A DNA stretch of 52,056 nucleotides, taken from assembly GCA_013298955.1 (NCBI GenBank), contig JAAFJT010000027.1:1-52056 (forward strand). Direction: 5' to 3'. The notes beneath the pieces are model-generated. The model saw only the letters and a program-made list of their open reading frames with translations, made no database searches and had not been told where the DNA came from. This stretch comes from Chitinophagales bacterium (GTDB lineage Bacteria > Bacteroidota > Bacteroidia > Chitinophagales > Saprospiraceae). The number at the start of each line of letters is the position of its first letter. Position 1 is the stretch's first letter. Shown here in pieces: positions 8,446 through 15,831 of the stretch. The position numbers were made by a program, and so were the translations under genes.

Positions 8446-10713
8446 TTAGAATTTATAATCCAATCGCACTCCAATATTTCTCGGTGCTTCCAATAAAGCA
8501 GGTCGATACATGTATTCTTCATTCAAAAGATTGTTGCATAACAAACTAATTTTGGATTTTTCCGTCGGGCGATAAGCTAAACGGAGGTCTAAAACCGTAA
8601 AACCTTTGTTATTTTGTTGCCGATAGGTTTTCAAACCTTGAATGAATAATTCAAAAATCGCATCAATCGCATCCATATTGCTGTTATAATTCACAGAGGT
8701 TCCAAGTGAAAATTTGCCCCAAGTTGCCTCCACATCTGTTTTAAAATTATGTTTAAAACGATATTTTAAAACGTTTGTCGTATCAGATGAACCTGTCAAA
8801 GCCCTTGAAAACGTTTTAAATTGAGGATTAATATACGTGTAACCCGACAGAATCGCAATATTGACTTCCTCTATTTTGCCTTGTCCCGTTACGCTCGCTT
8901 CGATGCCTTTGATAACCGTTCCACCCACATTTTTCGCTTGAAAGGCAAAAACGCCTAAGGGACTCAACCCAAATTCCATCATATTATCATACTCAGATTG
9001 GAAAGCTACGACATCTATAAATCCTTGAAAATCAGCGATTTTGAATCCTTGTTTAACGCCCAATTCCGCAGACCAACCTGTTTCAGGAGTCAATTTCGGA
9101 TTGGGAATAATCGGAAACCCCGCATTGGTATTGATAAATTTTTCTGCAACGGTCGGATACCGATAACCTTGTCCCCAACTGGCACGCAAATACGTGTATT
9201 CCGCTACTTTGTAATTCGCCCCAATTCTAAAAACAGGTTGCGCATCTTTGACCTTGCCGCCTACAACCGTATCTTTAATCGTTGCCGTAATTGGAATGAT
9301 TTCTGGACTGGATTGCGTATTGCGCTCATATCTAAAACCCACAGAGACATTCAATCGGTCAAACCATTTTTTATCCAATTGTACATATGCAGCCGCATTG
9401 TTAGATGTATAAGTCGCATCTCCATAGAGTTTTGCTTGCACATTTGTTGCCATACCAACCAAGCCACCCGTTGTTACCAAGTTTAAATTTTCAAATTTCC
9501 GTTGAAATTGGTATTCGCCATAATACAATTGAGAGGCATTTTGCTTATCCGCGCCGCTAATATTGTTATTGACATTGTAATAACGCATTAATATTTTATG
9601 TTTATTACCTTGATTATCAAGATAATGCAAATACGGGTCAATATTATAACGCGTTTTTTTAGAATCACTATACGTTCCACTCGCGCCCACATACGCATCT
9701 GTCGTTCCATTTTTCCAATAGAAAAAATTATTATTAGCCCCTTTATTAAAATTGCTATTCACGCCCACTGATAATTTATCATTGATGCGATACCGATAAT
9801 TGAGCGTTGCGCGCCCATATTTTTCATAATTGTCTTTCAAAAAACTGGATTGATTGAAATAATAAACACTTGCAACAACATCCGATTGACCCAATTTTTG
9901 TTTGTGCAAAACGCTTCCACCTGCATCATAAGGGGCATTCGACCACCATTTTTTCGCAGGGTCTTTGGGCGGCGCGTAATAAGTATAAAAAGAAGCAATA
10001 TGGGTTTCGGGTTCTGCTCGCGCAAAACCAGTACGCACATTGATAATCCCATTCATCGCCGCAGAACCATATAATGCCGAAGCCGCGCCTTTAACAATTT
10101 CAATTTGTTCGATATTCTCCACAGGAATGTCTTTCCAATTCGGAAAACCCGCATCGGATTGTAACATCGGAATATCATCCATCAACAATAAGACGCGACT
10201 GCCCGCGCCATACGAATAGCCTGACCCGCCGCGCACATTTGCTTGACCGTCAATGATTTGCACGCCCGGAACCTTTTGTAAAACATCATCAACCTTTTTG
10301 GTATTGGCATTTTCCAACAAGGTCGTTTTGATAACATCTAACGAAACGGTCACTTCACTGAGTGGTTTTTCAAATTTTCCTGCGGTAACGGTCGTCGTAT
10401 TCAAAATATTATTGCTTTCGCGCAAAGCAATATTTAGAATTTGATTGCCCACTTCAAAAACTTGTTGGGTTTGATACACATTATAACCCACAAACGAAAT
10501 CACAATCGGATAACTACCTGCATTTTCCAATGCTACCTGATATTTACCCAATTCATCGGTCAAAATTTTTTGACTGCCAATGTGAACCATTGCGGCAATC
10601 AATGGTTCTTTGGTTTTTTCGTCCGAGACGATACCACTGATAAATACTTTTTGCGCGAAAATACATCCTGTGGTCAAGAGCCAAACAGCGATGAATAGTA
10701 TGTTTTTTGCCAT
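8446..10713 (-). CDS. TonB-dependent outer-membrane receptor
   Basis: This 755-aa protein starts with a signal peptide (MAKNILFIAVWLLTTGCIFA, cleavage near residue 21). A carboxypeptidase-regulatory-like beta domain spans about residues 25-105 (ISGIVSDEKTKEPLIAAMV). A plug domain follows at about 115-225, with DDVLQKVPGVQIIDG, RVLLLMDDIPM and IEQIEIVKGAASALYGSAAM. The rest is a 22-strand-type barrel ending in the aromatic NIGVRLDYKF. The length fits vitamin B12/siderophore-type receptors rather than the roughly 1000-aa SusC class. No SusD partner or binding protein is adjacent, so the ligand (iron chelate, cobalamin or other) is open. No clear TAnnTTTG box was seen upstream. Confidence 0.93.
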   Translation of the reverse strand: MAKNILFIAVWLLTTGCIFAQKVFISGIVSDEKTKEPLIAAMVHIGSQKILTDELGKYQVALENAGSYPIVISFVGYNVYQTQQVFEVGNQILNIALRESNNILNTTTVTAGKFEKPLSEVTVSLDVIKTTLLENANTKKVDDVLQKVPGVQIIDGQANVRGGSGYSYGAGSRVLLLMDDIPMLQSDAGFPNWKDIPVENIEQIEIVKGAASALYGSAAMNGIINVRTGFARAEPETHIASFYTYYAPPKDPAKKWWSNAPYDAGGSVLHKQKLGQSDVVASVYYFNQSSFLKDNYEKYGRATLNYRYRINDKLSVGVNSNFNKGANNNFFYWKNGTTDAYVGASGTYSDSKKTRYNIDPYLHYLDNQGNKHKILMRYYNVNNNISGADKQNASQLYYGEYQFQRKFENLNLVTTGGLVGMATNVQAKLYGDATYTSNNAAAYVQLDKKWFDRLNVSVGFRYERNTQSSPEIIPITATIKDTVVGGKVKDAQPVFRIGANYKVAEYTYLRASWGQGYRYPTVAEKFINTNAGFPIIPNPKLTPETGWSAELGVKQGFKIADFQGFIDVVAFQSEYDNMMEFGLSPLGVFAFQAKNVGGTVIKGIEASVTGQGKIEEVNIAILSGYTYINPQFKTFSRALTGSSDTTNVLKYRFKHNFKTDVEATWGKFSLGTSVNYNSNMDAIDAIFELFIQGLKTYRQQNNKGFTVLDLRLAYRPTEKSKISLLCNNLLNEEYMYRPALLEAPRNIGVRLDYKF

Positions 10714-10871
10714 TGAAATAGATGTAATTGGTTTGTTTTAATCTAAAATGAATTTTGACAAAAAAATGACATAAAAATAGGTCATTAGAAGGCGCAAAAT
10801 GACAATAATTTTTTAGAAATTGCGCCCAATCTGTGAAAAATTATTTTTTAAATTCAAAAAATGACCCAATT

Positions 10872-11696
10872 ATGAGAAAAATCTTATCACTGATGGCGAT
10901 TTTAGGCGCGTTGAATGTTGCTTCGGGACAACAGGCTTGTACACCGATAGCGAGTTTCATTGATTCGCCCTCTGCCGTTCAGCCTTGGCCCTATGATTCT
11001 CTTTTATTTCCCACAGGCGGGATTAAAAAAGTAGCCTGTATCGGTAAAGCATTCGATTTTACCTTTACGATTCGTTTGAAAGACACGATTGTTGTCAATT
11101 TCTTAGGTTCTGCAACACCACTACCGATTGATAGTATTAAATTGAATGCAGGAAGTGGCGTAACAGGATTACCCGCAGGACTTACATACGCTTGTTTTCC
11201 AGCGAATTGTGTATTCAAGAAAAATTCATTGGGTTGTGTTGCCATCAAAGGAACGCCCACCGCCGCGAATCCGCCGCGTCTTTATCCATTAAGCATTGTT
11301 GGAAAGGCGTATAATTTCCTTTTTTCAACGGGATACGATTTGTCGATTCCCGGTACTGCCTTTCCGGGCAAGTATGATTTGAAATTAGTGGCAGCAGGTT
11401 CTACGGAATGCACGAGTGGGGTAGGGGAGTTGTCCGATAGAATTGTGGCAATGAAAAACGTACCGAACCCATTTACAGGGAGTACGAATATTCAAATCAC
11501 GGCTTTGACAGGAGGCACTTATCAATTTTCTGTGCATAATTCGCTTGGGCGAAAAGTCTATGAAAAACCTGTGACTTTGGAGATTGGCGAAAACAACATC
11601 CCATTCCAAGCGGAATACTTGCAAAGTGGTCTCTATTTTTACAGCCTTGCGAGAGAAAATAGTGTGATAACCAGCAAAATGGTTGTTAATAGATAA
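10872..11696 (+). CDS. Secreted protein with T9SS sorting domain
   Basis: I start this at the ATG at 10872 (274 aa), because MRKILSLMAILGALNVASG is then a clean signal peptide. The frame could begin 13 codons earlier, but that stretch is charged. The central part (about 20-190) has four or more cysteines and repeated Pro/Gly loops and is not a family I recognise. The C-terminal 80 residues match the type A sorting domain: VPNPFTGSTNIQI, then FSVHNSLGRKVYE, then LQSGLYFYSL and KMVVNR. This directs export through the T9SS and attachment to the surface or release. It is followed by a family A repeat. Confidence 0.8.
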   Translation: MRKILSLMAILGALNVASGQQACTPIASFIDSPSAVQPWPYDSLLFPTGGIKKVACIGKAFDFTFTIRLKDTIVVNFLGSATPLPIDSIKLNAGSGVTGLPAGLTYACFPANCVFKKNSLGCVAIKGTPTAANPPRLYPLSIVGKAYNFLFSTGYDLSIPGTAFPGKYDLKLVAAGSTECTSGVGELSDRIVAMKNVPNPFTGSTNIQITALTGGTYQFSVHNSLGRKVYEKPVTLEIGENNIPFQAEYLQSGLYFYSLARENSVITSKMVVNR

Positions 11697-11704
11697 AATT
11701 GGAG

Positions 11705-11836
11705 CAATTGGAACGCGGATGACGCAGATTGGGTGGATGAGCGCGGATTTCTTTTGAATTTTTCACAGATTTGGAGCAAAGATTCAAAAAAAATCCGTGA
11801 AAATCAGTACAATCCGCGTTATCCGTGTTCCAATTT
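11705..11836. repeat. Family A inverted repeat
   Basis: The left arm CAATTGGAACGCGGATGACG and the right arm CCGCGTTATCCGTGTTCCAA bracket a loop that carries further partial copies of the element's internal part. It starts 8 bp after the stop of the T9SS cargo gene, and the next gene's open frame begins inside its right arm. Confidence 0.75.
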
Positions 11837-11841
11837 ATCCA

Positions 11842-12951
11842 ATGATGGGTTCCTTTATTTTCCAAAAACATAGAAAAAACAGCATTTTGAAACTCCTACT
11901 GGGAACATCCAAAGGTTTATTGGTTTATGAGAAACGGCAACATAGTTGGCATTGCGCCCCTATTTGCTTTTTGGGCATGCCCGTTTCGATGATTTATGCG
12001 AACTCGTATAGCGATACTTGGTTTGCAGGGCTTCCGCATCGTCATTGGGGACAAAAATTACATCGTTCCAATGATTTTGGCAAAACTTGGCAACCGATTT
12101 CCGCGCCTAAATACCCTGTTGAGGCACTTTTGCAGAATGGAAAACCTGCATCGCTCAAAGCGATTTGGTGCATGGAACAAATAGGCGCAGACCAATACCT
12201 CATGGGAACCGAACCGGGTGGGTTGTTTTATGGAACCCAAAAGGGTGATTTTCAATTGGTTAAAAGTTTATGGCAACATCCCACCCGAGCGCAGATGTGG
12301 TTTGGGGCGGGTAAAGATGAACCTTTCATTCATTCGATTGTGGTGCATCCACAAGATAAACAACATATTTACGTTGCGGTAAGTTGCGGCGGTGTGTTTG
12401 AAACTAAAAACGGAGGCGCGACTTGGGAGGCGCGAAATGTTGGTTTAAAAGCCACTTATCTGCCGAATCCGACCGCCGAAGCAGGACATGACCCTCATTT
12501 ATTGTTGCTTTGTAAATCAAATCCGACTGTTTTGTGGCAACAAAATCATTGTGGCGTTTATCGTTCAACGGATGGCGGGTTATTTTGGGAAGATGTGAGT
12601 GATGTAGAACAAGGCATTTATTATGGCTTCGCATTGGCGATTGACCATGAAAATCCATTGCGCGCTTGGGTGATTCCTGCGGTCAGCGATGAGGTGCGTG
12701 TTGCGCACAACTTATCGTTGAGTGTTCGCCGAACAGAGGATGGCGGCAAAACTTGGACAACCTTACAAAAAGGATTGCCTCAAAAAAACTGTTTTGATAT
12801 TGTATTTCGACATGCTTTCGACCGTTGTGGACAAACGTTGGTTTTTGGAACGACGACAGGTCATGTTTTTATTTCCGAAAATGATGGGGATGATTGGAAA
12901 TTACTTGCGAACCATTTGCCTAAAATTGATTGTTTAAAATTATTGCCTTAA
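11842..12951 (+). CDS. Asp-box (BNR) beta-propeller protein, sialidase/VPS10-like fold
   Basis: The frame opens inside a repeat element, so the true start is later: ATG at 11842 or 11845, or TTG at 11887, which would begin LKLLLGTSKGLLVYE. Five Asp-box motifs are spaced along the protein: SNDFGKTW, TKNGGATW, STDGGLFW, TEDGGKTW and SENDGDDW. That predicts a propeller with blades closed by Asp-box turns. The catalytic residues of sialidases (Arg triad, Tyr/Glu) are not evident. No signal peptide follows any of the candidate starts, so it may be cytoplasmic, which is unusual for such propellers. Homologues of this type are annotated as glycosyl hydrolases or exo-alpha-sialidases without proof. 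A hairpin terminator lies about 110 bp downstream. Confidence 0.8.
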   Translation: MMGSFIFQKHRKNSILKLLLGTSKGLLVYEKRQHSWHCAPICFLGMPVSMIYANSYSDTWFAGLPHRHWGQKLHRSNDFGKTWQPISAPKYPVEALLQNGKPASLKAIWCMEQIGADQYLMGTEPGGLFYGTQKGDFQLVKSLWQHPTRAQMWFGAGKDEPFIHSIVVHPQDKQHIYVAVSCGGVFETKNGGATWEARNVGLKATYLPNPTAEAGHDPHLLLLCKSNPTVLWQQNHCGVYRSTDGGLFWEDVSDVEQGIYYGFALAIDHENPLRAWVIPAVSDEVRVAHNLSLSVRRTEDGGKTWTTLQKGLPQKNCFDIVFRHAFDRCGQTLVFGTTTGHVFISENDGDDWKLLANHLPKIDCLKLLP

Positions 12952-13059
12952 TAATTGATTTTGAATTAAATAAATATTTTAATTTTTGTTACATATAAAA
13001 TGGGGATGACGAAAAACCTCTTAACAAGTCCCTATTACATCAAGCCTTAAAATTTGTCG

Positions 13060-13116
13060 AAAAAGAGCATCCATAGTGTGAAAAATCAAATTTTTCGCAC
13101 TATGGATGCTCTTTTT
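13060..13116 (+). terminator. Rho-independent terminator after the Asp-box gene
   Basis: AAAAAGAGCATCCATAGTGT pairs with its mirror over 27 bp with one G:T pair, a short loop and a closing T5 run. An open frame of the SulP gene extends back through it, which argues that the real SulP start lies downstream. Confidence 0.8.
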
Positions 13117-13239
13117 AACGGAATCAAAATCATTCAAACATATTTTAAACGTATCCATAACCCAATTATGCCTTTTAATTATCAAATATCTAAAACGCTG
13201 ATTTTTAATTATTTAAATGAAAAAAACATTTCCTTAGAA

Positions 13240-15039
13240 ATGATATTTCCATTTCTAAGTTGGGGAAAAGAGGTGAATCGAAACACGTTAAAAGCCGATT
13301 TTTATGCAGGATTGATGGGTGCAGTGATTGTGGTTCCACAAGCTGTTGCCTTTTCCATCATTGCAGGTTTGCCTGTTCTCACAGGTTTATATACGGCGAT
13401 AGTGACTCCGATTATAGCCGCTTTGTTTGGTTCGTCTCGGCACTTGATTTCGGGTCCGACGACGGCGGTTTCATTGGTTATTTTTGCAGCATTAAGCCGA
13501 TTTGCAGAACCGAATACAGCCGTTTATATTGAAATGGCATTTGTCATGACTTTTATGGCGGGCGTTATGCAATTATTATTTGGTTTAGGACGCTTAGGAA
13601 TGCTTATAAATTTTGTGTCTCATACCGTAGTGATTGGTTTTACGGCAAGTGCCGCCATTCTAATTATTACAGGACAATTGAAAAATATATTAGGAATCCC
13701 CGTCAAGCAAGGGCTTTCGTTCCGCAGCACCTGCAAAGAACTCTTTAATCACATAGAATCCACAAACTTCTATGTGTTATCCATCGCGTTGATAACATTG
13801 ATAATTGGTTTATTATCCAAAAAATATTATCCCAAAGCACCCAATTTGTTTATTGGAATGGTGGTTGGCACTGTCGCAGCCGCCTTGATGGTTTCAAATG
13901 GGGACGTACATGGCATCAAATTCGTGGGTGCGTTGCCTTCGGAGTTGCCTTCATTCGGCATTCCAAGTTTGAATATTGAAAATATTCGTAAACTAATGCC
14001 CAATGCTTTTGCAATTGCCTTGTTAGGTTTGATAGAAGCGACGGCGATTGCACGCTCAATTGCATTGAAATCAGGGCAGCGCATTGATGGCAATCAAGAA
14101 TTTATAGGACAGGGCTTATCGAATATCGTTGGTTCGCTTTTTTCGTGTTATGCAGGGACGGGTTCTTTTGCTCGGTCGGGTGTCAATTACGATTCGGGAG
14201 CGCAAACGCCTTTATCAGCGGTGTTTGCCGCGCTCATTTTGACCGTATTTGTCTTGTTTTTTGCACCTGTTGCAGCTTATTTACCGATTCCTGCGATGGC
14301 GAGTTTGATTATTTTAGTCGGTTGGCGGCTGATAGATTTTCATCATATTAAAGAAATTCAAAAAGCAAGTAAACGAGAAATCATTATTTTCTTTGCAACA
14401 GTCGTAGCCGCTTTATTTTCAGAATTGGAATTAGCGATTTATGCAGGCGTGATTTTATCGTTATTTTTTTACATTCGGGAAGTTTCTAAGCCGCATATTG
14501 CAGTCATGGCTCCCGATTTTGACCACCCGCGCCGTCAATTAACCAATATTGAACGAAAAGACCATTTAAGGGAATGTCCACAATTGAAAATTATTCGCAT
14601 TGATGGGGCTCTTTTTTTTGGTGCGATGGAACATATTTCGACCTTTGTACAACAAGTTCGTGCCGAATCCGATGAAAAATATCTCTTAATTTTGGCAAAT
14701 GGCATCAATTATATTGATTTAGATGGGGCAGAATGGTTAGTACATGAGGCAAAAGCATGGCGAGAACGCGACGGCGCGATGTATATTGCAGGTTTGAAAA
14801 TCATTGCTCAGGATGTTTTACGAGATGGCGATTTTGTACCGATGATTGGGAAAGAATGCTTTTATGTTTCAAAAACGGATGCGATTGCAGCGATTTATAA
14901 ATTATTGGATGCTGAAATTTGTCAAAAATGCAAAGTTCGAGCTTTCAAGGAGTGCATTAATGATGTGAAATTGCCTAAATTAGTCGAAATACAGATGAGC
15001 TATCCGATTGAAATATACAAAGCGAATAACGATTTTTAA
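13240..15039 (+). CDS. SulP-family anion transporter with STAS domain
   Basis: Started at the ATG at 13240 the protein has 599 aa and begins MIFPFLSWGKEVNRNTLKAD, the usual SulP N-terminus. ATG 13168 is an alternative; the longer frame from 13054 includes a terminator hairpin and is rejected. The membrane domain shows VVPQAVAFSIIAGLPVLTGL and STSR-type GSSRHLISGPTTAVSL. It then shows GLIEATAIARSIALKSGQR and the Asn/Gln-rich GNQEFIGQGLSNIVG, typical of the 14-span SulP/SLC26 fold. A cytoplasmic STAS domain follows (CPQLKIIRIDGALFFGAMEH ... LDGAEWLVHEAKAW). The last 45 residues carry a CQKC and a third cysteine. Substrates of the family include sulfate, bicarbonate and others. A second SulP gene, fused to carbonic anhydrase, is at 42826. 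Confidence 0.9.
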   Translation: MIFPFLSWGKEVNRNTLKADFYAGLMGAVIVVPQAVAFSIIAGLPVLTGLYTAIVTPIIAALFGSSRHLISGPTTAVSLVIFAALSRFAEPNTAVYIEMAFVMTFMAGVMQLLFGLGRLGMLINFVSHTVVIGFTASAAILIITGQLKNILGIPVKQGLSFRSTCKELFNHIESTNFYVLSIALITLIIGLLSKKYYPKAPNLFIGMVVGTVAAALMVSNGDVHGIKFVGALPSELPSFGIPSLNIENIRKLMPNAFAIALLGLIEATAIARSIALKSGQRIDGNQEFIGQGLSNIVGSLFSCYAGTGSFARSGVNYDSGAQTPLSAVFAALILTVFVLFFAPVAAYLPIPAMASLIILVGWRLIDFHHIKEIQKASKREIIIFFATVVAALFSELELAIYAGVILSLFFYIREVSKPHIAVMAPDFDHPRRQLTNIERKDHLRECPQLKIIRIDGALFFGAMEHISTFVQQVRAESDEKYLLILANGINYIDLDGAEWLVHEAKAWRERDGAMYIAGLKIIAQDVLRDGDFVPMIGKECFYVSKTDAIAAIYKLLDAEICQKCKVRAFKECINDVKLPKLVEIQMSYPIEIYKANNDF

Positions 15040-15107
15040 GTGTCACTAAATCAATGCTTTACGCATATCAAAACGCTCTAATTCCTACATTTTTTGTTCC
15101 TATCTTG

Positions 15108-15260
15108 TATCTTTGCACCGTTGCAAACAAAAGTTTGTACCTATTTTGTTCCTAAAAAACCCGCGCAATATAATAAAACCAGTTGCGTGGGCAATAAAAT
15201 TGTTGTTTTGTCTGTAAAAATAACTACTTTTTATAGATAAAATTCTGTTTTTGACACAAA
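15108..15260 (+). ncRNA. Candidate noncoding transcript (promoter plus structured region)
   Basis: TATCTTTGCACC at 15108-15119 is a strong Bacteroidota -7 box and start region, but no open frame follows. Downstream are CAAAC-AAAA-GTTTG (about 15124-15137) and a 9-bp stem CCCGCGCAA/TTGCGTGGG (15160-15168 with 15183-15191). The -33 match is poor. The end is not defined, and 15260 is only where I see no further structure until 15327. No known RNA family was recognised. Confidence 0.25.
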
Positions 15261-15326
15261 TGATTGTAACAAATTGACAATCAATGCGCTTTTTATTTTT
15301 CCTATAATGAATCTTATGTTAAATAG

Positions 15327-15369
15327 CACATAGTATGATTATGGAGTACATCCACAATCATACTATGTG
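15327..15369. repeat. Hairpin with 14-bp arms
   Basis: CACATAGTATGATT (15327-15340) pairs exactly with AATCATACTATGTG (15356-15369) around a 15-nt loop. It is part of the gene-free region 15040-15831 between the SulP gene and the GEVED esterase. Confidence 0.7.
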
Positions 15370-15446
15370 TATAAAACGAAAAATATTTTATTATTGATAA
15401 AGTATCGATAGTTTATTAGTAATTTATTAATAAAAATTTAAAACAA

Positions 15447-15548
15447 TTTTACCTATAAAGCATCTATTTAGTATCTTTATTTTACCTATAAATTATCGAT
15501 AATTTATAGGTAAAATAAAGATACTAAATAGATGCTTTATAGGTAAAA
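15447..15548. repeat. Perfect 102-bp palindrome centred on ATCGAT
   Basis: Bases 15447-15497 (starting TTTTACCTATAAAGCATCTA) are the exact reverse complement of 15498-15548, with no spacer. The centre is ATCGAT at 15495-15500. The arm contains TTTTACCTATAAA twice. Pairing stops cleanly at both ends. No open frame crosses it. Confidence 0.97.
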
Positions 15549-15561
15549 ACTATTAATAATC

Positions 15562-15637
15562 AATGTTTTAAATTATTTAAATCTTAAATTTAATTTATCG
15601 ATAAATTAAATTTAAGATTTAAATAATTTAAAACATT
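15562..15637. repeat. Perfect 76-bp palindrome centred on ATCGAT
   Basis: Bases 15562-15599 (starting AATGTTTTAAATTATTTAAA) are the exact reverse complement of 15600-15637, again without spacer and with ATCGAT (15597-15602) at the centre. It lies 13 bp from the 102-bp palindrome and shares no arm sequence with it beyond the central TTATCGATAA-like core. Confidence 0.97.
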
Positions 15638-15729
15638 ATTGAATTTACCGAACCCAATTTTAGAGACATTTCAAATAAAAATATCTTTGAAATTAAAATC
15701 AAAGTCATACTTTATTAAGGTGAATAAAG

Positions 15730-15737
15730 TATTTTTG
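15730..15737 (+). promoter_or_regulatory. Probable promoter of the GEVED esterase gene
   Basis: TATTTTTGCACCC matches the TAnnTTTG box and lies 95 nt before the start codon at 15832. A second box, TATCTTTG, is at 15682-15689. Neither has a convincing TTTG at -33. Confidence 0.45.
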
Positions 15738-15831
15738 CACCCATAATTTAAAGCGATACCACTTTTTTGACTGTAAACCGATGGATTCTAATCATTAAAA
15801 ATAATCTTGTTTTAATATCAAAAAAACATCT

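Noticed and set aside
13054-13239. Longer N-terminus for the first SulP protein
   Set aside because: The extension crosses a 27-bp terminator hairpin and lacks family similarity. The start at 13240 gives the normal SulP N-terminus.
15447-15637. Telomere-resolution (protelomerase) site as an explanation of the palindromes
   Set aside because: Size and symmetry are compatible, but nothing else in the window indicates a linear replicon or a resolvase gene, and there are two unrelated arms. It is kept only as a remote possibility.
15040-15831. Replication origin
   Set aside because: The region is AT-rich and palindromic, but I see no DnaA-box cluster and no dnaA or dnaN gene nearby.
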